A stretch of DNA of 64,000 nt from Datnioides undecimradiatus. Lineage: Eukaryota > Chordata > Actinopteri > Lobotiformes > Datnioididae. The notes beneath the pieces were generated by a model, which did no database searches, was not told the origin of the DNA, and saw nothing but the letters and a program-made list of their open reading frames with translations. The position numbers were made by a program, and so were the translations under genes. Location of the stretch: NCBI GenBank assembly GCA_008933995.1, contig WARS01000033.1, positions 3,655,813-3,719,812 on the forward strand, read 5' to 3'. Below, piece after piece: positions 43,691 to 55,440 of the stretch. Every line of letters begins with the position of its first letter. The first letter of the stretch is position 1.

Positions 43691-45416
43691 AGTTTCATGA
43701 CGTTTACCTGATTTGAGTTTCAAATGTGACTTCTTTGCATTTATTATCAGTCCTTGTCAGGGAAACAGCCTCGAGTACTGTTGTCGATGTGCACCTCTAC
43801 TGGTACAGTTACGGGTTTTCAATAAATGCACACCTCTGCACGTTTCGGGATATTCCCAGTTATGCCTGAAATCCACCCACACATCACGTTTCCAGCACAG
43901 AGAGCCTTAAAAACCACAGAGTGTAAGTCAAGTGTCTCATAAACATGCAGTGTTCTGGCAGGAAGCGGCCAAATCCCCGCCAACCCTTCGCCGCCTGCCA
44001 TTTCACACCATATCTGACATATTAGTGTCTCGTTATGGACCTCGGCCAAAACCAATCTTGTTGAGCCAATTAACGGGCTTACGGAGAGGCAGAGCATGCC
44101 AACGTGCTGGTGTCCTTGATTAGATTTGCTCGCCGCCCATGTAAAAACTTTTTTTTTGTTCCCCCTCCTCACCCAAACGTGAATTTTCTCATTAACTAAG
44201 AAAATAAAAATATGCGTTTATGAAATTGGAGCATCGCTGACAGGCTCATATTTCATAGCAAAGAATGGCAGGAGCCCGTGGCGCAGCATTACATCAGCTC
44301 AAGCGTCGATCCCCATCAGGTTTCTCTCATCACTCAGCAAAACTCGGCTGCAAACCTTCACTTGCCAGAGAGTCTTTTTTTCTCCTGAGCTAAAGGGATT
44401 AGGCGCCGCCGCCTGCCCACAGTATCTCTCTCTGTTCTGGACACTTCCTGCGTGTTAATATGATTTTGCCCTGCTCCAAGATGATTTAAACATCGCAAGG
44501 TCGCGCGAAGTCGTCCAAAAACATTTAGCGACTGAGCCTGTCCAACAATCCTATATGCGACCGTGATGTTTAACGGCCTAATTATCCCCCAAACTGAACA
44601 TGTGTGGAAGCACCTGCTCGTAATACACTGTTAGTCATTTCAGCAGGTGTTTCCTTGATCGTATATTACATGACATTCTGTGCTGAATACATCTGAGGCA
44701 CTTCTTCCTCGTCTCCCCGCAGCTGCTGCAGCGACACTGCTTGAATCCTGCCGTCGAACGCCGCGTGTAGAGATGCAGTCTGCTTTCTGTTATGAATCCC
44801 GCCGCGTCTGTTTGCAGTGGGCGACGGGTCCTGTTCCCTCTGCCACAGTGGATCATGCTCTATGTTATTATGCTGTCACATTAGTCAAAGCAATGTCTTC
44901 ACAGGAGGAACAGGACAGCATTTGTTTGTAACTTCTGAAATAGTACATTTTTGATTTATTGTAACTTCTCTTCCTTTGTCCTCCTCCAAACTTGTCTCTT
45001 GCCTTCTCTCTGGACACATGTCCATCTATCTGCATACAATTACAGTCAGACCCCCTCCTCAACATTGGACTATTGACTGTGATGTACTTTAATAGAGACA
45101 GATCTTACTCAGCAGAGGAGAGAAAGGGACAGAAAGACACTGACCAAATATAATTTACTGTCTGCAATCTTTTTTTTAAATAAAGCATTCACATTACAAT
45201 AACTTGAACTTTGTTACATACAGCAGCTACTGTCACTTAGCGAAGACTTTGCTTGTTCTTCTCCCTTTGTCCCTCTATAGTCCACAAACTGAACTGATTT
45301 CTGTTTTTGTGGGTGCAATTGTGCTAAATCTCAAACATGATCCATGTCAAAACTGAATAAAACTGTATTAATAAGTCATTCATCCTGGAGAGTACACAAG
45401 GTGAGGCTGTAATTAA

Positions 45417-46020
45417 ACACAGCTAAACGCTAACAATTAGCTTGCTGACTAATGTTTAAGAGGTATAAAGCATTCTATGTTCATCACCCTTGTGTAGTGT
45501 AGCATATTAGCATGCTAACATTTGCTAATTAGCACTAACCACAGAGTATTGATGGGTGTAAAGGATGATGGGAATGTAATAGACAAAAAGCTCGATTTGA
45601 TGATTGCATTGGATGAAAAGTGACGAGTTTACCGTGTGATCTCATTATAATCTAATCGAACTACTACTCAAATGACTTTTCACTTAAAACCACATGGTGG
45701 CGCTAGACATAAAGTAAATAACTCATTAGTAGGGCTCATCATCTGGGCACCATGAACGTCTGCACCAAATTTTGTTCCCGTCAATCCAGTTGATGCTACG
45801 ATTTTCTTGTGAATAAGTGACAACGTTGACCTGCAGGTAGCCCTAGATGAAAGGTCAGGACCACCAAAGTCAAGATGATTCATCCTCTGGGCACCAACAG
45901 TACCTGAACCAAAGTTTGGGTTGATCCATCCAAAAGTTGTGGAGATATATCAGCCTGGACCAAAGTGCTGTACTGACCGACCAACGAATGTCCTCAGAGC
46001 CACACCAGCAGTGAGGTTGA
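45417..46020. repeat. dispersed acanthomorph repeat, copy B (longest)
   Basis: Landmarks in order: CTAAACGCTAACAATTAGC, GCATGCTAACATTTGC, GATGATGGGAATG, ATCATCTGGGCACCATGAA, TTCATCCTCTGGGCACC and AGTTGTGGAGATATATCAG, then a GACCAAAGTGCTGTACTGACC. The exact ends are not defined, and part of the 3' half is repeated within the copy (two 'CTGGGCACCA' blocks at about 45747 and 45886). Confidence 0.65.
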
Positions 46021-46909
46021 AAAGATAATGAGTTCAAACACTGGATACAGTTTGAGTTCATTTAAATCATAAAGCCATTCTTGGCAACAATGAACATTGC
46101 TTTTTAAGATTCAACTTTGCGTTGACACTCAACTGCAAACAGTGCAATCACGTGTGTAAACAAGCCGTCTTGCTTTTCACCGGCTCGCCCAGTCTTGGAT
46201 TCAGCACGTTAAAGCGACCTGACAGCTCTGGTAATGTAATCTAACCGCTAACTTAGGGAATGTATTTCTCCACCATATTCAAAGGCTCCGTCTTAATCCT
46301 CCTGCAACCCATCTTTAGCCCCCGACTGACACCAGCGCTGCCTGAAGGCCTTGCATGAGCTCTGGTCAAAGTCTCTTTCTCCTCCGAGCTGGCCATTGTT
46401 GTGGGGGCTGATAAATATTTACTCTTCCCAGCTTGGCAGAGAAATGAGTGGGAGGGGAGAGGGACCCATTGTGACACAGGGGTCAGAGACACTGACAAGC
46501 CAGCAGGGTCCTTCCTTCCCCACTGGCACCTAAAAACCCCAATACACTATTGGCTCTGAGATGGGACAGATCCACTGCCAGTAATAGTTATAGAGCTGGA
46601 AGGTTTGTGTGTGTGTGGGTGTGTGATGGAGATGGTGAAACAGAATGAGGGGGGGGGTGAATAAAGACAGAGACAGGCACATAGTCAAGAAGATGACCAC
46701 AGAAAAAAAAGAAAGAGAAAGAGCGCTTTTGAAAAGGAGAGTGGAGAAGGTTCCCCTTTGAGAGCTGTTTACATGACAGACCACCAGCGGAACTCACAAG
46801 ACAATGGCGCAAAGAGGATCCACAACGCCAGACAATGCCGGCCGAAAAGAAAAGAAGGCACTGGTGTTATGAATACACATGTCGCTCCAGGCTTCATCTC
46901 CCTACTTAC

Positions 46910-46995
46910 CCGCTTCTCCACAAAAGAAACCCAATAGTCATTTTTCCGAGGCAGAACAAAACAGAGCTTTCCGGGGGCAGCCAAATTTAAATTGT
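46910..46995 (-). other. exon-like segment (86 nt), unassigned
   Basis: Minus-strand segment with a consensus donor AAGCGG|GTAAGT at 46910 and an acceptor TAACACAG|ACAAT at 46995, preceded by a branch-like CTAAC but a weak pyrimidine tract. It has one open frame through the segment, which I do not recognise. It is on the disp1 strand, about 23 kb upstream of the coding start. Confidence 0.22.
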
Positions 46996-47499
46996 CTGTG
47001 TTAGAGTAACAATATTTGGTTAGTTACAATACTTTATGAAATGGTAAAAAGAAAAAAGAAAAAAAAGGGGGACTTGCTGCTGGTAGTGGTCTGTGGGAAA
47101 AGAGAGAGACAGAACATGAGTAAAACCTCACTAGCCTGTGTTTTAAGGTCAAACTTCTAGACCTCAATCGGACCTCCAGACCCTTCCCGAAGCGTCATCG
47201 CTGTCCGCAGAACTCCTTTAAAGCTAAAAGTCAGCGAGGAGGGAAAGGAAATGTAAATCACATGGGTAAAAAAAAATCCATGTGTTTGGATATCTGTTCC
47301 TGAGAAAATAATCTTTCATATACACACTGACGCTTACATGTGCAGCGGGTCAGCCAGGTGTCAAACACAGATGTATAGGTCAGGCAGCCTACGACTGTGA
47401 TCAAGGCCAGTCTTTCTTTAACAAAACCTCAGCACCTACAACAATAAACAGAGCTCAGATTTGCATTAATCTGAAGCCCTGCGTCCGTGCCTCTCCTTC

Positions 47500-47720
47500 A
47501 TCCATCATTTCCTCTCCGCTTCCCTGGTTCTAAGATCTGTTTCCCGTCTGGGGAAGCGATGGAAATGAACGGAGAGCTGGTGGAGTCGGAGCAAACGTTT
47601 CTCAGACCACGGCCTGAATTATTTAGGAGACTGGCGAAGCTGCATACCGTGGATCTGCGAGATTGTACAGCGCAGCAGATACGGCACCAGCTAGACTTCT
47701 AATTAAGGTCTTAGACTTTG
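47500..47720. promoter_or_regulatory. high-complexity stretch with a short open frame
   Basis: Repeat-free DNA ending in CTTCTAATTAAGG. The plus strand has an open frame of 71 codons that matches no family I know and has no clear splice context. Conserved non-coding DNA is more likely than a gene. Confidence 0.2.
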
Positions 47721-47944
47721 GGCGACCTCAGGTGGAGGGAGTGAGCTTGGGAGCGACTCTATCAAAGGCAGGAACATCAGAGTCTATGTCGTCAAACTGA
47801 AGGTAACGGCTATTTCAGACAAAGAAAGAATCCTCTTACAATAACTATATGACCCAGCAGCCTCTACATGGATTTTCCAATGCTTAGTTATGCAAACTCC
47901 ATAAATAAGTTAAGTGTTAAGTTCACTAAAAAGTAGTAAAGCCA

Positions 47945-48155
47945 TGCTCTTAGCTTGAGGGGCTAAACAGCAGTGTTTCTGGGGCTAAGTGCTAACGCTA
48001 ACATGCTAACATATTCAAAATAGCCATGCGTATTCAGTATAATGTTTACCATGTTTATGATTTCATTTTAGAATGCTTGCATGTGAACCTTCGCACTCGA
48101 GGATCATCAAAGTCAGTAGGATTCATCCTCTGGGGACAATGAATGTCTGTTCAGG
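47945..48155. repeat. dispersed acanthomorph repeat, copy C (fragment)
   Basis: Carries GTGCTAACGCTAACATGC, AATGTTTACCATGTTTATG and AAAGTCAGTAGGATTCATCC followed by TCTGGGGACAATGAATGTC. Same family and orientation as copies A and B. Confidence 0.65.
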
Positions 48156-48642
48156 TGATGTTGAAGTATTTATGTCTGAACCAGAGAGGCAGACCAATAT
48201 TACCATTACTAGATCTACATTCCTAGTGCGGCTGGTAAAAAAATATTGTTTTGGTGCCTGCACTGAAAATCAAATATCACTACGATCAATATTGAAGAAC
48301 GAATGCGGAATTAAATTGAGTAACAGGGACCCTGCACCTTGGCTCAGGACAAGCAAAAAAGAACTAATATATCTGTTATATAACATGTATTATAGGACCA
48401 TTATTGTGCATAATAACTCTCTGCAATAACTTGGCCAGATACAACATCTGGTATGTTTCCAATATCACAATAACACAATGAGTATGAGAACATCTGTAGT
48501 TGAGAAACTGATCATCTGCTTCATTTAACTTCTATTCGATGAGCATACTGTGTGTTTTCGCACTAATAGTCTAACCTCCTGTGACTGGAACCAGCTGGAT
48601 TACGTCTCATTTTTTTATTATTTTACACACAATGCAGAAACT

Positions 48643-48670
48643 GCTACAGTATGCTTGCTACAGTATGCTT
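48643..48670. repeat. 14-bp perfect tandem duplication
   Basis: The unit GCTACAGTATGCTT occurs twice head to tail. Confidence 0.95.
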
Positions 48671-49129
48671 GTATTAATGTAACAGCAATTAGGGTTTGCT
48701 GATAGGCCGCGCAAAAAGGGTCCAGAGGTCAATCCAAGGCAGAAACGAACTTATAATGGTGATTGCAAATATGTTGGCCAATATTAATAACGTGTCTCAA
48801 ATCCATCTCAAGATCAAAATATTTGGAAGTCTGAGATTTTTAAAGGCATCTGTTATTGATCACTAACCAAGGGGACTTTATTCAAGTGTTCCACAATGTT
48901 TCAACATTAGCTGTTTTCCCCATCCCATTTATTGTCCCCTGATATTAATATGTGCTTTCATTACAGCAAGCAAGGTTAATCATAAATCAAACTGTGGACG
49001 TATATCAAGTTAAATCATATTCTGGCTGCAGGGCCGCCTCCAGCTGAGCTTTGTGCGCTGATGTCATTTCGCTACACCTGTGTCTTGTTATATCGAGGAG
49101 TGGTGTTTTCCTAACGTCTCCCGATCACA

Positions 49130-49390
49130 TCAAGAAAGGCAACAGATTATTAAAATCAACAAATCATAAACTTTAATGAAGGCATCATCCCGAGCCGTCG
49201 CAGCTGAAGCTTCTAATGAAGTAAAAAACATGCGACTGTCTGCCAACATGAGGTTATTGGACATGAAAAGGCTGCCAGAGGCGTCCTCAGACAGACGTAC
49301 TGTAGTATAGATAAACATCCCCGAACCATTCATTAGGCTAATAAAGCCTGCTGGATAACCCGGGGCCTTGGAAGATGGAGCAGTCGTCAT
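49130..49390. promoter_or_regulatory. candidate conserved non-coding stretch
   Basis: High-complexity DNA with several homeodomain-like cores (CTTTAATG, TTCTAATG, CATTAGGCTAATAAAG). No recognised coding signal on either strand. Evidence is compositional only. Confidence 0.2.
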
Positions 49391-50930
49391 TTACAACTCG
49401 CCGCGATCAAAGTTAAGCAGGCTGTGTGTTGTGTGTTGGGGGGGGCACAATGAGCTGGCTGCCAGGCTCAACCCAAATGTACAGTCAGCCTAGTAATCAA
49501 GGGTTCCCATGCACGAGACAGTCAACACAGCTGCTAGCGGAGAGCGGGGAGGGAGTGATCAAGTGCTGGTAACTGGCAGACCTGTTTGAGTCGGCGTGCT
49601 ACAAAACATTCTGACGAATCACGAAATTCTTCGGATAGCATCTTTTCACCCTTTTATAGTTGTCACTTGGTGAGTATTATGTATATTTGCCCCATCACCA
49701 TTAAGTGATTTACTGTATCCATCCACCCAGAGACTGAGATGGCCTGGTGCTAGATGGAACGAAACTGTTAATTGAAGTTAATGTGATATATGTAGTGGGT
49801 AAGGATCACCTGCAGAATGAATGTAATATACTATTATCAACACTCATTTCACCGCGTGTCACGTGAGACAATGCTCCAAATGACGCGTCACGTTTCTGAT
49901 TCAGCTCAGCAGGCTGCAGTGTTTGCTCAGTCACGTTGTTTACTTGTTTTGTAGTCATTAATCAGAGCAATACGTAAAATAATCACAATAATGTAATATT
50001 TGCTTAAATGCTGGTGCTGGTGATGGGTCAAGCTGTAGTTAAAGTTAGCTGGCATTCAGACCAGTATCAGCTGTGCATTGTGGGATGCAAAGGAGGAGGC
50101 ATGTTGCTTCCAATGCTGGTAACGCATGAAATACAATCCAGGAAGTCCAGTTTGATTAACAGTAGTACGACCCATCAGCGGCCAAAACACTTAATACTTG
50201 TATTTTAAAATACTGTGAGACAGCAATAATTAGTATAACCGAGCTCTCTGACACTCCCGATGCATCTTACTGCAATATGTTCCAGCAACACACTGTACAG
50301 TCCAGTCAGCTCACTGGATGAGTCAAAGTGACTCACAGGGAGCATTTCCCATTGCATTGCATTGAGTGGGGTTAATAATTCTACTAATATAACTTCATTT
50401 CATAACTTCATCACGTCATTTATTCATCCATTTTACTGACTGCCTCAAATTATGTCCCTCACGCAACAGCCTTTATGTTAAATCGCTGTAATTTTGGTCC
50501 GCTTGATCATGACCACAATTTCCTGCAGGAAACGATGACACTCAAAACGGAGATCACATGCAGAGTGAAATGAGTCAAGTCTATTTCGTATGAACCGAGG
50601 CACTAAACACAGCCAAAACTGCTCAACAACACGGCGTGCTACAAAAAATGATTAAATAATTAACGAGTATTATCTGAAGATTTACGCTTTCTGACCTGGA
50701 TTAAGTAGAGTGAGCCCTGGACTTAGGTCAGTGTTTACTTCCTCTAGGCTCTAAAAAGCTTTTCAAAGGCCGTGAAGTCTATTAGAGGGAGAGTCCGGGC
50801 AGCTGCAGGCGGGAGAAGCCGGGCTGGGCAGCGCGCAACACTCCGGTCCAGCAGAATCAACAACAGACGCTGTCCATGTTACAAAGCAGCCGCAGCTGCT
50901 CCCTTCTAGCTGCTCTCCAAATTTACTGTG

Positions 50931-50932
<2 letters not shown>

Positions 50933-50960
<28 letters not shown>
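50933..50960. repeat. (CA)n microsatellite
   Basis: About 28 nt of CA on the plus strand in non-coding DNA. Confidence 0.96.
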
Positions 50961-50964
<4 letters not shown>

Positions 50965-52688
50965 AACTAATAAAGGAAACCAGGCACACACATTATGCAG
51001 TCAAGCATTTAGACATTTAGACAAACCACAAACATATTCACATACGCTGAATACATCTATTTGACGCATAGTTGCATGCACGCACACATACACACCTACA
51101 CCAGTGTGTGTTCTCTATATATTAACATGACAAGGCAGCCAATGTGCAGGAATGAGGCGGGAGGACAGTCTGGCGTCCAACTTGAACCTGCGGAGCCTCT
51201 GAACAGAGAGAGTTGTTGGCTGACTGACACGGCCCTGAAAGGCTTTCGGCAGGTCAGGGCAGAGCGAACCCGAAAGACAGATTGAGTGAGTGTGAGGGAG
51301 AAATGCGTCTGTGTGTGCGCGCCTGAGAAACCAAGTCAAGAGCGATTGGGTTAGTGAGAGAAGTGTGTGTGCGCCGGTGATTACCTGAGCATGCGAGGCT
51401 GCACTGCTGCGTGAGTTTGGAGTTGTACTTCGACATGAAGTCATGTGTTGGAAAAGGTAAAAAGGGAAAGAGTTCACCCTGAACTGCTGGTGCTATTTGT
51501 CTTGCCGGGGATAATTTGTGAACACTCGTGCACTCTCGCACACCGTTACGACCGCAAATCATCTAACAAGCATGTTTCGAGGGTGAAATAACACTCAATT
51601 CACACATCAGATTGGGCATCAAACGTCCAAAATGCATTATAAAGAGGCTGAAAGATGTATGTTTTCCTGATGGAAGCTATTCCTGTCTGGACTGGGAGCC
51701 CGATCCTAAAAAGGTCTGCAGGGGCACTGCGAGCTGTGAGCCGTGGGTAAACATGTTCACCTTGCTCACTGACCCAGTTGTAGCGAGGTGAAGAACAAAC
51801 ATCCTCACCTTTTACCCGAGGCTTGTCTGGACTCGCCAGACAGAGGCGCGGTGGGGGGAAAGACAGGCGACCACGAGCGGCTGCTTTACTGCTCAGGTCC
51901 TCACTTTCGTGCATGTTGTCTTTATTAGGTTGCCTGTGATCAGGGGACGTCGATTATGGGATACTGAGCCCCCTCTGTTAAAGTAGTCTGTTTAGCACTG
52001 AGCCAAAGGAAGGGAAGAATTCATGTTGGCCTTGTGATAAATGATTTCTTTAAAGACATGACAACATCAGCATGAGATATAATGACTTTGTTGTCTTGGA
52101 GAAACAATTATCATAGAAAATAAATTAGAAGGCCAGCTTTAGCCTTGGGTTACATCCTTTTTGTGGCCAATGTTCGCTAATGTGAAGGTCCAGGAATGGA
52201 TCACGAGAAGAAAACAACAACAACGACAACCCTGCATTGTATTGTAGCGGCACAATGTATCAGGTTTTGTGCAGCGACTCAGGCGTTGTTCCTGCATGAC
52301 CAGGCAATGAATCACAACAGCCATCACAATGACAAAGAGACTGTGGGACTAATTAACTAGTGAGTTGCCTCAACTGCACCCACAGGTCTACACACAGCAG
52401 CATAACACAGCACAGCGCTTCCTCAGAAGAGCATCGGGAACAGATCGACAGGTGGGCTGGTTCTCCGCCTGGTTACCATCTTTATCCATGTTCTTTCTGA
52501 GTCCGTTACTGCTTTTTGATGTAGCATTTCAGGCCATCATGGAAAAATCGGTCAAAGCAAGTAGCAATTGTGGTTTTTGTGTGGTGTGGATTGCGTGATA
52601 ATGATTTTGTGTATTGTTTAGAGGGTAAGAATGCAGTGGTAATGGTTTGATTTGCTTTGACTTTTGCACACAGAGTCGTGTGTCTTAC

Positions 52689-52766
52689 CTGTAGGATGAT
52701 GATGGAGCATGCTCTGCATCTGTTCATGCGTTCAGACTGTCGAACTCCTCACAGGAATAGGCCAAT
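52689..52766 (-). other. exon-like segment (78 nt), possible leader exon or ncRNA exon
   Basis: Minus-strand segment bounded by acceptor GTGCCTCTACAG|ATTGG (pyrimidine-rich) at 52766 and a near-perfect donor CTACAG|GTAAGA at 52689. All three frames contain a stop, so it is non-coding if transcribed. It could be a far-upstream alternative 5' UTR exon of disp1 or part of an unannotated non-coding RNA. Confidence 0.3.
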
Positions 52767-54129
52767 CTGTAGAGGCACACAGAGATAAATCAATTTTTCC
52801 AGGTTATAGCAGAATCAAGATGAGGATAACGACTTCCACTGGAGAAAATGATCAGCTGCACTGTAGGAAGGTTTTAGAAATGAAGACATTTACAATGGGT
52901 GCATCTGCGTCTTAAGTAGGAAAAAAAACGTAATGCTAATTTTCCGTGAAAATACTTTGGAAATGGGCAATTCCAAACTTTCCAGCTACAGACACCGGGC
53001 TGCAGAACAAGTGGTGGAAGAGGAATTGTTTTAATTGGCAGAGCAGAGAAGAGAAAGACTGAGAACGTGTTCAGTTTAGAAACCGGTGGCTGTAGTGCAC
53101 ATGGATAAAACGACAAGAGCAAAACGCAGAAACACACACACACGTATGTACTGAACCTGCAAGTCTCTTTCTTCTATCTAAAACACACTGACCCTCCAGC
53201 TGAAAGGTCACACCACTGCCAGGTCCCCCAAGTCCGTTAATAAGGTCTGAGGAGGTCACCTAATGGGGAAGATTACGCACACCGACAGAACAACACTTGC
53301 GCAGTGTAGTGATGTTGCACTTTGAGGAGAGGCTGTAAGTGATGGTTTGACAGTTATGGAGATGAGAGGATTTGATAAGAAGTGAAAGAACAAGGGGTCT
53401 ACGTCTCCCTGCCTGTGACGCCAGCCCAGGAAGGTACAGGTAGCCTCATAACAAGGCCTACAGAACAGAAGTCCATTCAAACCCAACATATGGTCCACAT
53501 CACCAATTACCAAGGTGTGCGTCGATAGGAAGAAGATGAAGAGAGTGGTAGCCACAGAGGGGAGTTGAAATATGGAGAGATGAGGAGAGGAGGGACTTCT
53601 AGCCAATTTAGAGTAACAACCTGAGGTCAGAGGGGCCTATTTCACCCCAGCATAATGGCTCAAAGTTCCTCACCAGTCTCCTTGTCTGCAACAGGGGAAG
53701 TGTGAGTAACTACGTTATTCAAAGTAAAAGAAATAATTTCCGCACAGACTGCATGTTGCCGAGAGCAGCCTGGGGTGAGACAACTTCTCCGATGCTGAAA
53801 ATGTTTCCCTCTTGGCGAACAAAAGGCAAGGCTGTCATGTACGCTTGTACTAAAACGACCTTTTAAATCAAAAGCAGTGTTTTACCCGTTCAGATATGAC
53901 GTGATGTTCAATGCATATCAAGCATTTACATTGCATCCCATGTTGTCGAGGACACAAGGAAAGAAATCTGAGTTGATGTCACTGGTGCAGAAAAACGGAG
54001 GTAAAAAAAGAAAATATGTTTTATTTTAAAGTTTGCCGTTGTGTAAGACAGTGCAAAGAAGAACATAGTAAGCGTATAAGAGGATAAACTAGTAAGACAC
54101 AGTTAAAATCAAAAGCAGCAGCAGAAAAC

Positions 54130-54400
54130 TCTGGATTCTGTTCCTCGTCATTATCCCTCCAAGTTCCTCACAAACTTGAGACAATAATGTGTTTGAGTGG
54201 AAAGGCCCGGGCCTCCATGCTGATTTAGTCCCAGGAAGACCCAGATTGACCCTAATTAATTCGCATACAACCATCTCACGGACAATTCCCAGCCACCCCA
54301 GGTCAATGGTAGGCCCAGGTCAAGCATGCGTGCACCAATTAATCCAATGGCTCGAGTCACAGTCTGCTCTCATTTTCAAATAAGTCACTCAAATTCTGGG
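54130..54400. promoter_or_regulatory. candidate enhancer with nuclear-receptor half-sites and homeodomain cores
   Basis: Contains two direct AGGTCA half-sites followed by A (54300-54305 and 54317-54322), an inverted one (TTGACC at about 54246-54251), CCTAATTAATTCGCAT, and CCAATTAATCC. Direct AGGTCAA repeats are typical orphan nuclear-receptor sites. The stretch is repeat-free. Conservation was not tested. Confidence 0.28.
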
Positions 54401-55109
54401 GTTTCGGGTCCAGAATGATCCCTTGCAATACAGGAACTACTTCAGAACTTGAAGCGTGAAGGCGGGGGCACTAAGCTGGAAACTGGCAGTATTCTGCACT
54501 GATCAGAAGTCATTGCTTTCACAATAATAAGCTTGGGCTAAAAGGAACTACTCCTCAAATTCCTACCTTTTCACAATTCTAAAAATGTGCCCTTTGAGCC
54601 TGTGAGGACACAAACAATCTGTTGATTCAGTGGCAGAATCCTTTCCCCTAAGCCGCTATTTGCTTTAGCGGCGATGACACAAGGGGAGGAATTTGAGCAA
54701 TGCCTGTGTATCGTAGACTCATTTCCTCCAAGTGAGAGCCATCTCCAGATAGACAAGACAACTGAAGTCTGGTTTATTCCTGCGCCTGTGGCTCCAGGTC
54801 AGCCAGTGTCCCGCAGACATGTTTACGCTGTTGAGGGGCACTCTCATATACAGACTATTTCCTCGCCATTCATTTAGAACAAGTAGAAAACGTGTAATGA
54901 CAAGCAAACACATCCAGTCAGTCATGAAACTGTATTTTCCAATGACCTCATCAGTCTCAGCATGGATGAAAGCCCATCATTCACCACAAGTTTGTTTTGT
55001 CTAAATAATGAGCAGCACCCAATCGTTGGCTATCAAGACGATAAATTCATCTGAAGACGCCCGCTATCTTTGAACACACCCTAATCCCTGCTTTTTTTTA
55101 TTATTATTT

Positions 55110-55440
55110 TCAAAGATTATTTTGTGCCTATAGGATTCCAAAGGGCTTACTGTCTCATTCTGCACAAATGGAAGTCTCTCCCAATTGTAAGGGATCAAAG
55201 TAGCCTCATAACTGCGCCGCTTTCAAGTAGAAAATGAAAAGCGTGAAAAGCCAGAGCACGCTCTCTCTGCGATGGGATCAACTCAAACTCAAGCAGCCTT
55301 GAGAAAACTTTGCTTGTTCAATAGGGGATCAATGCCAAGAATTATTGTGGCGCTTTGCCATTTGTACTCATTCTCCCTTTTTCTCTGGCTTTCCCTGATA
55401 TTTTCCACTGGCGGGTCAATGACATGTCACGAATTTACAT
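55110..55440. promoter_or_regulatory. candidate conserved non-coding stretch
   Basis: About 330 bp without repeats or long frames, with GAATTATTGTGGC (Sox-like) and GGGATCAAAG/ACTCAAACTCAAG elements. It resembles gene-desert regulatory DNA. Confidence 0.18.

Larger units (their letters stand above)
48156..52688. other. non-coding stretch, no gene recognised
   Basis: No coding exon could be supported. A minus-strand frame at 51600-51914 (104 codons) contains a GTGAGG donor-like site at about 51800, but I do not recognise the product. Confidence 0.45.

Noticed and set aside
51600-51914. 104-codon minus-strand frame with an internal GTGAGG donor-like site
   Set aside because: The product is unrecognised and no acceptor pairs convincingly with the donor.
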